Below the pieces are notes generated by a model. That model saw only the letters and a program-made list of their open reading frames with translations. It was not told where the DNA came from and searched no databases. Positions 1 to 6,966 of a DNA stretch of 10,938 nucleotides are shown here, piece by piece (position 1 is the stretch's first letter; each line of letters starts with the position of its first letter). This stretch comes from DASTQL01 sp035761805 (lineage in GTDB: Bacteria; Actinomycetota; Actinomycetes; Jiangellales; Jiangellaceae). Where the stretch lies: NCBI GenBank assembly GCA_035761805.1, contig DASTQL010000150.1:1-10938 (forward strand), written 5' to 3'. Both the position numbers and the translations under genes were made by a program.

Positions 1-252
1 CGCCGGGACCGCAGTCGTCGCCGCGGATCGGTCGGCCACTTCCTGACGGTCAATCGCTGCCCGCGTGGTGGTTCCGCAGGGTGACGAAGAGACGTCCGGT
101 CCCTCCGGGACCGGCGGATCGGCCTTGCACACAGGGCGGCCCTGTCTGGGTGGGAGGCGCGGCGGGAGGTGCTCTCACGAAGTCACCCGATCTGCGCCAG
201 TGCGGGGCCGGACACCCCGGCGGATGCGACGCCGACGTCATGCTGACCCGGG
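1..252. other. Left-edge intergenic region, no supported gene
   Basis: No reading frame here looks coding. One plus-strand frame gives a short tail, AGTAVVAADRSATS, followed by a TGA at 44-46. It could be the C-terminus of a gene entering from the left and converging on secDF, but a dozen residues cannot establish that. The rest lies downstream of the secDF stop and contains two compact GC hairpins at 96-114 and 131-145. A 14-bp perfect palindrome at 243-256 overlaps the secDF stop codon. Confidence 0.4.
96..145. terminator. Two adjacent GC hairpins downstream of secDF (candidate terminator)
   Basis: Positions 96-103 (CCGGTCCC) pair perfectly with 107-114 (GGGACCGG) across a TCC loop. Positions 131-136 (ACAGGG) pair with 140-145 (CCCTGT) across CGG. 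Both lie 105-160 bp beyond the 3' end of minus-strand secDF. Neither has a T-run on either strand, so they would be the tail-less type often proposed for high-GC actinobacteria. The symmetric position could also serve a gene coming from the left. The stems are visible in the sequence; the terminator role is inferred. Confidence 0.3.
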
Positions 253-2580
253 TCAGACCACCGCGCCGTGCTCGTCGGAGTCCCGTGGCCGGCCGGTCCA
301 CCCGGTCCCGCGCGGTGCCGGGGGCATCGGGGGCGGGAGGCCCATCCGCGCCTCGAGCTCGATCGCCGTGGGTGTGGCCGTGAACACCGATGACGCCGTG
401 CCGATGACGATGCCCAGCAGCAGGGCGAGCGCGAAGTCCGACAGTGAATCCCCACCGAGGACGAACAGCGCGAGCAGGATGATCAGAGTGCTGAGCCCGG
501 TGTTCACCGTGCGCGGCAGGGTCTGCAGGATCGCGGTGTTGGCGACCCGCGGGAACGGCGTGTCCCGGTTTTCCCGCCAGGTCTCCCGGATCCGGTCGAA
601 CACGACCACCGAGTCGTTGACCGTGTAGCCGATGATCGTCAGCAGCGCAGCGAGAAAGACGCCGTCGATGGGCTTGCCCAGCCAGGCGAAGATCCCCGCC
701 ACGACGATCGCGTTGTGGAACAGCGCCAGCACTGCCCCTGCCCCGAACGTCCACCGGAACCGGATGGCCAGGTAGGCCAGCTGGGCCGCCAGGGCGATGC
801 CCAGCGCGATGAGCGCGTTGCGCCGGAGCTCGCTGCCCAGGCTGGGGCCGATCAGCTCGTCGCGGAGCACCTCCGCTCCGCCGGCCAGCTCACCCAGCGC
901 CTCCCGGACGTCCGCCTGCTGGGTGTCGGTCAGTCGCTGCGTACGGACGGTGATGTCGCCGTCCCCGGACTCCTGGACGACGGCGCGCGGGTAACCAGCC
1001 CCGGCCACGGCCTCGCGAGCGTCGTCGACGTCGACCGGGGACGCGGTGGCGTACTCGACCAGCCGCCCGCCGGTGAACTCCACGCCGAAGTCCAGCCCTC
1101 GCACCGCGATGCCGGCGACGGCGACCAGCACGGCGGCTGCGGAGATCGCGAGCCACCGGCGGCCGCGCCCCATGAGGTCCGGGTCCCGGCGGGCGAGCGC
1201 CGTGCGCACCCGGCCGAGCGTGGCCAGGCCGGTGAGTGCGGGCCGGCGACGGACCCAGCGGCTGGCCGCCACCGTCTCGGCGAGGACCCGAGTCAGCACG
1301 AGCGCCGACAGCATCGAGGCCAGCACGCCGATCGAGAGCGTCACCCCGAACCCCCGTACGGGACCGGAGGCGAGGAAGAAGAGCAGGCCCGCGGCCAGCA
1401 AGGTCGTGATGTTGGAGTCGGCGATGGCCGACAGCGCGTTGCGGAAGCCGTTGGCGACGGCCTGCGGCAGGTCCGGTCTCTCGTCGTACTCCTCCCGGGC
1501 CCGCTCGAAGACCAGCACGTTGGCGTCCACGGCCATGCCGATGGCGAGCACGAATCCCGCCAGCCCGGGCAGCGTCAGAGTCGCCCCGAGGGCCGTCAGC
1601 GCGGCCAGCGCGATCACCGCGTAGCAGCCCAGCGCGATCGCCGCCAGCACGCCCATGAGCCGGTAGACGGCGACGATGAACAACGCCGTCAGGGCGATGC
1701 CGATCAGGGCGGCCTGGGCGCTGGCCTCGATCGCGGCCTGACCCAAGGTGGGTCCCACCGTCCGCTGCTCGATGATCCCCACCGGTACGGGGAGGGCGCC
1801 CCCGGCGATGAGGACGGCGAGGTCCTGCGCCTCCTGCTGGGTGAACTGCCCGGTGATCTGGGTCGTGCTCCCCGGGATCCCCACGCCGCAAGCGACGTCG
1901 ACGTTCACCTGGGGCGCGGAGATGATCTCGCCGTCGAGCACGATGGCGACGCGGCGGCTGGGGTCCCCAGGGGGCGAGCAGGCGGCCTCGCCCGTCACGG
2001 CCTGCCAGTCGCCCTGTCCCTGCCCGGCGAACTCGACGGAGACGTACCACCCGCCGCCACGCTGCTGGTCGATGAACGCGTCGGCGTCGCTCACGCCGTT
2101 GCCGGAGAGCGCGGCCGGGCCGAGCTGTAGCGGCTGGCCGGCCTCGTCGGCGAGGGTCAGCTCGGCCGACGTGTCGGGCTGGGTCTCGTCCGGACCCGGC
2201 AGGTCATCGGCCGACCCGACGCCGACAACCGGGTGGAAGGTCAGCTGCGCGGTCCGGCCGATGACCTCCGCGGCCTCCGCGGGTTCCTGCAGGCCGGGCA
2301 GCTCCACGATGATCCGGCGTTCGCCGGACCTGGCCAGCGTCGGCTCCGCGACCCCGAGAGCGTCGACCCGCCGGCGGAGCACCTCGAGCGTGCGGTCGGT
2401 CGCCTCGGCATCGGCCGTCACCGTCGGCGAGTCACTGGTCTCCAGCACGATCTGGGTCCCACCGCGGAGGTCGAGCCCGAGTCGCGGTGACGACGTCAGC
2501 ACGACGTAGGCCGACGCCGCGAGCACGGCGAGTGCCAGGAGGGCACGGACGATGGACTTCGCGGCAGGACGGTGCCGCAC
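253..2580 (-). CDS. secDF: Fused protein translocase subunit SecDF
   Basis: This membrane protein of about 775 residues joins SecD and SecF, the proton-driven partners of SecYEG that help pull exported proteins across the cytoplasmic membrane. The SecD half has a first membrane segment near residues 9-30, the GLDLRGG motif at about 35-41 and a large extracellular P1 region. The TM-cluster signature GMAVDANVLVFER lies near 348-360. The SecF half begins near residue 470, with EFTGG at about 501-505 and GYTVNDSVVVFDRIRE near 651-666. The P1 region carries two cysteines (about 201 and 231) that could pair outside the cell. I chose the GTG at 2580 because an AGGAGG-type site lies just upstream; an ATG at 2640 would add 20 unlikely residues and cover the promoter-like region. 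Actinobacteria usually encode secD and secF as separate genes next to yajC and ruvCAB. None of these is present here, so this is probably an additional fused paralogue rather than the housekeeping pair. The family call is near certain; the paralogue status is inferred. Confidence 0.95.
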   Translation of the reverse strand: MRHRPAAKSIVRALLALAVLAASAYVVLTSSPRLGLDLRGGTQIVLETSDSPTVTADAEATDRTLEVLRRRVDALGVAEPTLARSGERRIIVELPGLQEPAEAAEVIGRTAQLTFHPVVGVGSADDLPGPDETQPDTSAELTLADEAGQPLQLGPAALSGNGVSDADAFIDQQRGGGWYVSVEFAGQGQGDWQAVTGEAACSPPGDPSRRVAIVLDGEIISAPQVNVDVACGVGIPGSTTQITGQFTQQEAQDLAVLIAGGALPVPVGIIEQRTVGPTLGQAAIEASAQAALIGIALTALFIVAVYRLMGVLAAIALGCYAVIALAALTALGATLTLPGLAGFVLAIGMAVDANVLVFERAREEYDERPDLPQAVANGFRNALSAIADSNITTLLAAGLLFFLASGPVRGFGVTLSIGVLASMLSALVLTRVLAETVAASRWVRRRPALTGLATLGRVRTALARRDPDLMGRGRRWLAISAAAVLVAVAGIAVRGLDFGVEFTGGRLVEYATASPVDVDDAREAVAGAGYPRAVVQESGDGDITVRTQRLTDTQQADVREALGELAGGAEVLRDELIGPSLGSELRRNALIALGIALAAQLAYLAIRFRWTFGAGAVLALFHNAIVVAGIFAWLGKPIDGVFLAALLTIIGYTVNDSVVVFDRIRETWRENRDTPFPRVANTAILQTLPRTVNTGLSTLIILLALFVLGGDSLSDFALALLLGIVIGTASSVFTATPTAIELEARMGLPPPMPPAPRGTGWTGRPRDSDEHGAVV

Positions 2581-2611
2581 GACACCCTCCTCCTCGCCGA
2601 TGACCTCGGCG

Positions 2612-2640
2612 AGCCTACCGTCCGGGTGAGAGGGTCTCAC
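2612..2640 (-). promoter_or_regulatory. Candidate secDF promoter
   Basis: On the minus strand the sequence reads GTGAGA (2640-2635), a 17-nt spacer, then TAGGCT (2617-2612). GTGAGA matches TTGACA at 4 of 6 positions, and TAGGCT fits the TAnnnT pattern of actinobacterial -10 elements. The -10 lies about 31 nt upstream of the preferred GTG start at 2580. The -35 sits in the hairpin arm described at 2625-2641. If real, secDF can be transcribed independently of the two hypothetical genes upstream. In DNA this GC-rich, such matches arise by chance fairly often. Confidence 0.3.
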
Positions 2641-2641
2641 C
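2625..2641. other. Perfect 7-bp hairpin between the 104-residue gene and secDF
   Basis: GGTGAGA at 2625-2631 pairs with TCTCACC at 2635-2641 across a GGG loop. It lies in the 75-bp gap between the minus-strand gene ending at 2656 and the secDF start at 2580. It could be a weak terminator of the upstream gene or an operator overlapping the candidate secDF -35 box. No T-run follows it on the minus strand. Confidence 0.3.
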
Positions 2642-2655
2642 GCGGCGAAACCGGC

Positions 2656-2970
2656 TCAGCCGAGGACGTCGCTCTGCCGTGGAAGGTCGCCGACATCCGC
2701 CGAGGGCGGCAGGCCCTCCGGCGCGGCGAGCGTGAGACCGTCCACGTACTGCCAGTACTTGGGGACCCGGAAGTCACCGACGTACAGCCCCCACCCCGCC
2801 GATGCGGCCGGCGGCACGCTCTGCAGCCTGACCTTGACGAGGTAGGCGACCTGCTCCATATCGCGGCCGGTCTCCTGGCCCAGCCGTGCGATCAGGGCCT
2901 CGTCGGCGTCCGTCGGTCGTGCGGCCACCACCTCTACCGCGACCGCCTGTGGTGGAGTCGACGGCACCAT
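2656..2970 (-). CDS. Hypothetical protein, 104 residues
   Basis: I do not recognise this small protein. The ATG at 2970 is supported by a GGGAGG ribosome binding site on the minus strand (plus 2976-2981), about 5 nt upstream, and third positions are strongly GC. There is no signal peptide or membrane segment. Residues 20-45 look helical and acidic. Residues about 59-79 (GWGLYVGDFRVPKYWQYVDG) are rich in aromatics and look like a compact beta-rich core, and the last 20 residues look disordered. The gene starts 23 bp after the stop of the 137-residue gene, so the two are probably co-transcribed. It ends 75 bp before secDF. The fold and function are unknown. Confidence 0.7.
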   Translation of the reverse strand: MVPSTPPQAVAVEVVAARPTDADEALIARLGQETGRDMEQVAYLVKVRLQSVPPAASAGWGLYVGDFRVPKYWQYVDGLTLAAPEGLPPSADVGDLPRQSDVLG

Positions 2971-2993
2971 CCGAGCCTCCCGATGAGAGCCAT

Positions 2994-3407
2994 TCAGTCC
3001 GATAGTTGCACGTCACCGATGTAGACCACCCCTGAGGCGGTCCGGTCGAACACGAAGGAGATCGAGCGCAGGTCCTGCGCCGGGATCCCCAGGGCGACGA
3101 GGTCCCTCAAGGGCAGTCGCAAACTGTCACTGCGGAACTCCACCTCGGCCGCCTCGGTCGCTGCGCTGCTCACGACGGCGGCGCCGGCGTTGATCCCTAC
3201 GGCGCCCCAGCGGGTGTCCGCGAGGTCCGTGGATGCCGGTGCGTAGACGAGCAGCCGCCCACCGCGTCCGTCGAGCAACGCCAGCTCGCCCTCGCCCACG
3301 GCGTACCGGATCGTGGCCGCGAGGCCGGTCAGGACGGCGCGCTCCTGGCGGCGGCGGGCAGGACCACCAACCGGGTCACGGGGTCGATGATGGCACCGAG
3401 CGGCCAT
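2994..3407 (-). CDS. Hypothetical protein, 137 residues, possible beta-sandwich C-terminus
   Basis: The family is unrecognised. The ATG at 3407 has a very good GGGAGGGG site on the minus strand (plus 3411-3418). The first 25 residues are rich in Arg, His and Pro and look unlike normal protein. From about residue 25 the sequence becomes ordinary and GC3-biased. The C-terminal stretch, about 110-137 (SISFVFDRTASGVVYIGDVQLSD), resembles the closing strands of galactose-binding-like or jelly-roll domains, in which a phrase of the type 'G.vyiDdv.l' ends the fold. No signal peptide is visible. The odd N-terminus has two explanations. Either the protein is a remnant of a larger secreted or sugar-binding protein, or there is a frameshift: an overlapping frame from 3429 opens with the more natural MTSGRGRWPLGAIIDPVTRL. 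It lies divergent from def, with only 29 bp between start codons. Confidence 0.6.
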   Translation of the reverse strand: MAARCHHRPRDPVGGPARRRQERAVLTGLAATIRYAVGEGELALLDGRGGRLLVYAPASTDLADTRWGAVGINAGAAVVSSAATEAAEVEFRSDSLRLPLRDLVALGIPAQDLRSISFVFDRTASGVVYIGDVQLSD

Positions 3408-3436
3408 CGTCCCCTCCCGGACGTCATCATGGCGCC

Positions 3437-3979
3437 ATGGACGCCGAGGCCTACGAGGACCTGCTGGCTGCCGGCGAAGTGCGGCCGATCGTGCGGTACG
3501 GGGATCCCGTGCTCCACCATGCCTGCGCGCCCGTCGAGCGGTTCGACGACGAGCTGCGCCGGCTGGTCGCGGACATGTTCGCCACCATGGCGGCGGCCGA
3601 CGGGGTGGGCCTCGCGGCCAACCAGGTGGGGATCGGGCTCCGGGTCTTCGTCATCGACTGCCCGGACGCCGACGGCCGGCGCATGGTCGCCCATGTGGTC
3701 AACCCCGAGCTCGAGGTGCCCGAGGGGGAGGGCCGCGTCCTGGACGTGTCCGACGAGGGCTGCCTGTCCCTGCCTGGCCCATACGCGGAGCTGGGCCGGC
3801 CGGACCGGGCCGTCGTCACAGGGGTGGACGTGGACCGGACCCACGTACGGATCGAAGGGACCGGCCTGCTGGCTCGCTGCCTGCAGCACGAGTCCGACCA
3901 CCTGGACGGCGTCGTCTTCGTGGACAGGCTCCCACGGCGAGCCCGCAAACGAGTGCTGGGCGAGGTGGCGGCCGAGTGA
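3437..3979 (+). CDS. def: Peptide deformylase
   Basis: This cytoplasmic metalloenzyme of 180 residues removes the formyl group from the N-terminal methionine of new proteins. All three family motifs are present. Motif I is GVGLAANQ at residues 56-63. Motif II is EGCLSLP at 107-113, with the metal-binding Cys109. Motif III is the HESDH helix at 151-155, supplying two histidines and the catalytic Glu152. The length is normal. The ATG at 3437 gives the usual short leader before RPIVRYGDPVL. No purine-rich ribosome binding site precedes it, and the divergent gene starts 29 bp away, so a leaderless or nearly leaderless transcript is plausible. It overlaps the next gene by 4 bp (GTGA), which implies translational coupling. 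It may be one of several deformylases in the genome, because the usual neighbour fmt is absent here. Confidence 0.96.
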   Translation: MDAEAYEDLLAAGEVRPIVRYGDPVLHHACAPVERFDDELRRLVADMFATMAAADGVGLAANQVGIGLRVFVIDCPDADGRRMVAHVVNPELEVPEGEGRVLDVSDEGCLSLPGPYAELGRPDRAVVTGVDVDRTHVRIEGTGLLARCLQHESDHLDGVVFVDRLPRRARKRVLGEVAAE

Positions 3980-4896
3980 CCCGCGAGGACGAGGTCGACG
4001 CCCTGCTCCGGCGGGTCCCGATGAGGTATCGGCCCGCGGTGGGCCGGGTGCAGCAGACCGCTCTGGGCAGGCTGCTCACCCGCACGCTGACCGGCCTGGT
4101 GCGGATCGAGCCCTTCGACCGGGCGATGACCCTGGCCGCGCAGGCCTTCACGTCGGTGCTGCCGGTGATCATCCTCATCGCGGTGCTGCGGCCGCGGCGG
4201 CCCGACGACCTGGGCAGCATGATCGCCGAACAGTTCAACCTGCCCCCGAGCACGCAGGAGACGCTCCTCGAGAGCCTGCCCGAGGCGGCGGAGGCCTCCG
4301 CCTCCTTCGGGCTGTTCGGCGCGCTGGTCGTCTTGCTGAGCGCCACGTCCTTCTCCCGGGCGCTGGAACGGATGTACGCCCGGGTCTGGGACGTGTCGCG
4401 GCCGGGGCTGCACGGTGCCTGGCGGTGGCTCGCCGCCCTGCTGGCCGTCGTCGTCGCCCTGGCGATCATCCGCTTCACCCGCGGTGTGCTCGGCGGGCTC
4501 CCGTACCACGTCCTGTGGCAAGCGGCGGCGACCGCGGTGGTCTGGGGCGTCGTGTGGACCCTCGTCCCCTGGCTCCTGCTCAAGGGGCAGGTGGCCCTCC
4601 GGCTGATGGCGGCCGGGGGGATCCCCACCGGGATGGCGCTGGCCCTCGCGGGGCTGTCGGGCAGCATCTACCTGCCGATCGCACTGCAGGCGGGCGCGCG
4701 CCAGTTCGGGGCTCTGGGCATCGCCTTCACGTACATCGGCTGGCTGTTCGTGGTCAGCATGATCGTCGTGGTGGGTGCTGTGCTCGGCCACGCGGCCGCG
4801 CGCGACGAGGGATGGCTCGGCCGGGTCGTCCGGGCCGAGCACGGTGTCCCGGAGCCGGTCGCCCGCGAGCCCGACCGGCCGGAGCCTGTCAGCTGA
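3976..4896 (+). CDS. YihY/virulence factor BrkB-family membrane protein
   Basis: This 306-residue inner-membrane protein has about six hydrophobic segments, near residues 51-71, 111-130, 150-168, 181-203, 210-235 and 247-271. Family features include an AAQAFTSVLPVIILIAVL first helix, an SRALERMYARVWDV stretch after the second, and an FGALGIAFTYIGWLFVVSMIVVVGAVL last helix. Proteins of this family are widespread. Despite older labels as ribonuclease BN or serum-resistance factor, their transport or structural role is unsettled. Translation starts at a GTG (3976) that overlaps the def stop, with GAGGTGG about 7 nt upstream, so it is coupled to def. The C-terminal 30 residues are a charged, Pro-rich cytoplasmic tail. 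The stop codon overlaps the end of the convergent reductase gene by 8 bp. Confidence 0.88.
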   Translation: MTREDEVDALLRRVPMRYRPAVGRVQQTALGRLLTRTLTGLVRIEPFDRAMTLAAQAFTSVLPVIILIAVLRPRRPDDLGSMIAEQFNLPPSTQETLLESLPEAAEASASFGLFGALVVLLSATSFSRALERMYARVWDVSRPGLHGAWRWLAALLAVVVALAIIRFTRGVLGGLPYHVLWQAAATAVVWGVVWTLVPWLLLKGQVALRLMAAGGIPTGMALALAGLSGSIYLPIALQAGARQFGALGIAFTYIGWLFVVSMIVVVGAVLGHAAARDEGWLGRVVRAEHGVPEPVAREPDRPEPVS

Positions 4897-6262
4897 ACGG
4901 GGGGCGGTGGTCCATCCGTACGGAGAGTCGGCCCGCCACGCGCCAGACCCGCGCGAGCGTGTCTGAGTCCTCGGGGGTGACCAGGTTGCCCATGATGCGG
5001 AGGGCGAGCCGCATGAGCGGCCGGGAGCTCATGCCCAGCGGCCCGGCGAGCGGGATGAGATCCGGCACGGTGAGCAACCCGGCGAGCCGGCGGGCGACCG
5101 AGAAGGCGTCCCCGTAGTGCCGGCGCAGCAGCGCCGGCCAGGCGGCGTCGAGGTCGCCGCCGTCGGCGAGCAGCTCCGCGGCGAGACGGCCGGTCTCGAG
5201 GGCGTAGTCGATCCCCTCACCGTTGAGCGGGTTGACGCACCCAGCGGCGTCGCCGACGAGCAGCCACGTAGGCCCGGCTACGCCTGACACGGCACCGCCC
5301 ATCGGCAGGAGTGCCGACCACGGGGCCCGCACCTCGCCCTCGAGCTCCCACTCCTCCCGCCGCTGGCCGGCGTAGAAGTCGAGGAGGCCACGCAGTCCCA
5401 CATCGGCCGGCCGGCGGGCGGTCGCCAGCGTGCCGACACCGATGTTCACCTCGCCGTCGTCCAGCGGGAACACCCAGCCGTAGCCGGACAGCAGCTCTCC
5501 CCGGCCGTCGCGCAGCTCGAGGTGTGACGAGATCCACGGGTCGTCGCTGCGCCCGGACTTCACGTAACCGCGGACGGCGACCCCGTACGCGGTGTCGCGG
5601 TGCCACTCCCTGCCCACCGCTCTGCCGAGCTGCGACCGGGCCCCGTCGGCGACGACCAGCCGGTCGCACGCGATGGTGGCCGACTCCCGGCCCCTCCGTA
5701 CGACGACGCCGGTCACCCGACCGCCGTCGCGGACCACGTCCACCGCACGCACCCCGTCGGCCGGCAGGGCGCCGGCATCGAGGGCGACCTGCCGGATGGT
5801 GGCGTCGAGCTCGAGACGCGCCACTGCACTCCCGTACGCGGGGAGGTGGGGACCGTTCCAGGGCAGGTAGAGCTCGTGGCCGAAGCCGTTGGCCCGCAGC
5901 CCCCAGCTGACGGCGCGGCCGCGCAGCCAGTCGCCGAGCCCGAGCCGTCGGAGCTCGTGCACGGCCCGGGGGGTCAGGCCGTCGCCGCACGGCTTGTCGC
6001 GCGGGAAGTCGGCGGCGTCGGCCAGGACGACGTCAAGACCGGCCCGCGCGGCCCAGGCGGCGGTGGCCGCGCCCGCCGGGCCAGCCCCGACGACCAGGAC
6101 GTCCGTGCGGCGCGGTAGGGGGGCGCGGTCGCCATCCGGGGGCGCGGAGCTCACCGCTCCAGTGTCGCCGCCGGTGGAGCGGGCCTCCAACTCGGCCGTC
6201 GTTCGGCTGGCGGTGGACGCGTCCTGCGTGCTGGGCTGGACACGGTGTTCGTTCTCCTGCAC
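4889..6262 (-). CDS. Geranylgeranyl reductase family FAD-dependent oxidoreductase
   Basis: This flavoprotein belongs to the family that reduces isoprenoid double bonds, which includes geranylgeranyl reductases and the mycobacterial menaquinone side-chain reductase MenJ. It shows the N-terminal FAD motif DVLVVGAGPAGAATA (residues 54-68), then KPCGDGLTPRAV (90-101), an FAD-contact VVADGARS (203-210) and the central GYGWVFPLDDGEVNIGVG (260-277). The late FAD motif GDAAGCVNPLNGEGI is at 337-351. Likely substrates are the prenyl tail of menaquinone or a lipid or carotenoid precursor; the neighbourhood does not decide. The reading frame opens at a GTG at 6262 with a weak AGGG site, but the first 50 residues are Ser/Thr/Asp-rich and lie before the FAD fold. 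Proteins of this group are usually about 400 residues, so the true start may be further in, for example the GTG at 6154 or the TTG at 6190. As drawn, the 5' end overlaps the divergent hydrolase start by 18 bp. Confidence 0.9.
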   Translation of the reverse strand: MQENEHRVQPSTQDASTASRTTAELEARSTGGDTGAVSSAPPDGDRAPLPRRTDVLVVGAGPAGAATAAWAARAGLDVVLADAADFPRDKPCGDGLTPRAVHELRRLGLGDWLRGRAVSWGLRANGFGHELYLPWNGPHLPAYGSAVARLELDATIRQVALDAGALPADGVRAVDVVRDGGRVTGVVVRRGRESATIACDRLVVADGARSQLGRAVGREWHRDTAYGVAVRGYVKSGRSDDPWISSHLELRDGRGELLSGYGWVFPLDDGEVNIGVGTLATARRPADVGLRGLLDFYAGQRREEWELEGEVRAPWSALLPMGGAVSGVAGPTWLLVGDAAGCVNPLNGEGIDYALETGRLAAELLADGGDLDAAWPALLRRHYGDAFSVARRLAGLLTVPDLIPLAGPLGMSSRPLMRLALRIMGNLVTPEDSDTLARVWRVAGRLSVRMDHRPPFS

Positions 6263-6934
6263 AGCCCTGCGTTGGGCCCGCGCAGCTGGCGCGACGTGGC
6301 GCGCGAGCTGGAGCGGGCGGGTCGGGACGTGGTCGTCCCCTCACTCACCGCGGAGTTCTGCGGAGTGCCCCCGACCTGGCCCGCGGTGGCCGAGGCGGTT
6401 GCCGCGACGGTTCCGGCAGGCACGGCTGAGGTGGTCGTGGTGGCCCACAGCGGGGCGGGGCACTACGTACCCGCCGTCGTCGACCGGTGCCCCGCCCCAG
6501 TCGCCGGATGCGTCCTGGTCGACGCGGCGTTGCCGCCGCGGCGGGGGCAGATGCCGGCGGCGCCCCCGGAGCTGCTGGACCAGCTGCGAGCCATGGCTGT
6601 GGACGGTCGGCTGCCGGTGTGGACCGACTGGTGGGACCCGGCCGACGTCGACCTACTGTTCCCCGATGCGGTGACACGGCGCGAGGTGGCGGCCGAGCAG
6701 CCCCGGCTGCCCCTGGCCCACTACGAGCAGGAGCTCCCGGTACGGGAGGGGTGGGACGACCGTCCGTGCGCGCACGTGGCGTTCGGCGACACGTACGGGC
6801 CCGAGGCGGCGGAGGCTGCGCGACGGGGCTGGCGGGTCGTCACCCTCCCGGGTCGGCACCTGCACCAGGTGGTTGATCCCGCCGCGGTCGCGGCCGAGCT
6901 GCTCGGGCGACTATGCCGGCCGCCTCCCGGGTAG
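6245..6934 (+). CDS. Alpha/beta hydrolase fold protein
   Basis: This 229-residue cytoplasmic protein reads as a small alpha/beta hydrolase. The N-terminal strand FVLLHSPALGPRSW (residues 2-15) corresponds to the oxyanion-hole HGxxxxxxxW region. The nucleophile elbow is VVVVAHSGAGHYVP, with Ser69. The AHSGA elbow replaces the usual GxSxG glycines with alanines, as in some divergent members. A later VAFGDTYGPEA offers an acid near Asp182, and LPGRHLHQVVDP offers a catalytic His at 205 or 207. The GTG start at 6245 is required to keep the first strand, and the only upstream help is a weak GGA. The substrate is unknown. The proteasome-like gene begins 32 bp downstream on the same strand, so the two probably form an operon. 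Confidence 0.8.
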   Translation: MFVLLHSPALGPRSWRDVARELERAGRDVVVPSLTAEFCGVPPTWPAVAEAVAATVPAGTAEVVVVAHSGAGHYVPAVVDRCPAPVAGCVLVDAALPPRRGQMPAAPPELLDQLRAMAVDGRLPVWTDWWDPADVDLLFPDAVTRREVAAEQPRLPLAHYEQELPVREGWDDRPCAHVAFGDTYGPEAAEAARRGWRVVTLPGRHLHQVVDPAAVAAELLGRLCRPPPG

Positions 6935-6966
6935 GTGACCGCCGACCCCGACCGGAGGAGCGCCCC

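Noticed and set aside
243..256. Perfect 14-bp palindrome at the secDF stop codon
   Set aside because: It has no loop and includes the coding end. Without other copies or a known binding site it has no supported role.
715..2130. Long plus-strand open frame opposite secDF (471 codons)
   Set aside because: It is antisense to well-conserved SecDF motifs. Its translation is Gln/Arg/Gly/His-rich with no domain, which is typical of shadow frames in GC-rich DNA.
3451..4842. Minus-strand open frame of 463 codons
   Set aside because: It is the complement of two clear plus-strand genes, and its translation is low-complexity and rich in Arg, Gly, Gln and Pro.
3387..5117. Plus-strand open frame of 576 codons across def and the BrkB-family gene
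   Set aside because: The composition is Arg/Pro/Ala/Gly-rich without motifs. The genuine deformylase and membrane protein occupy another frame of the same strand.
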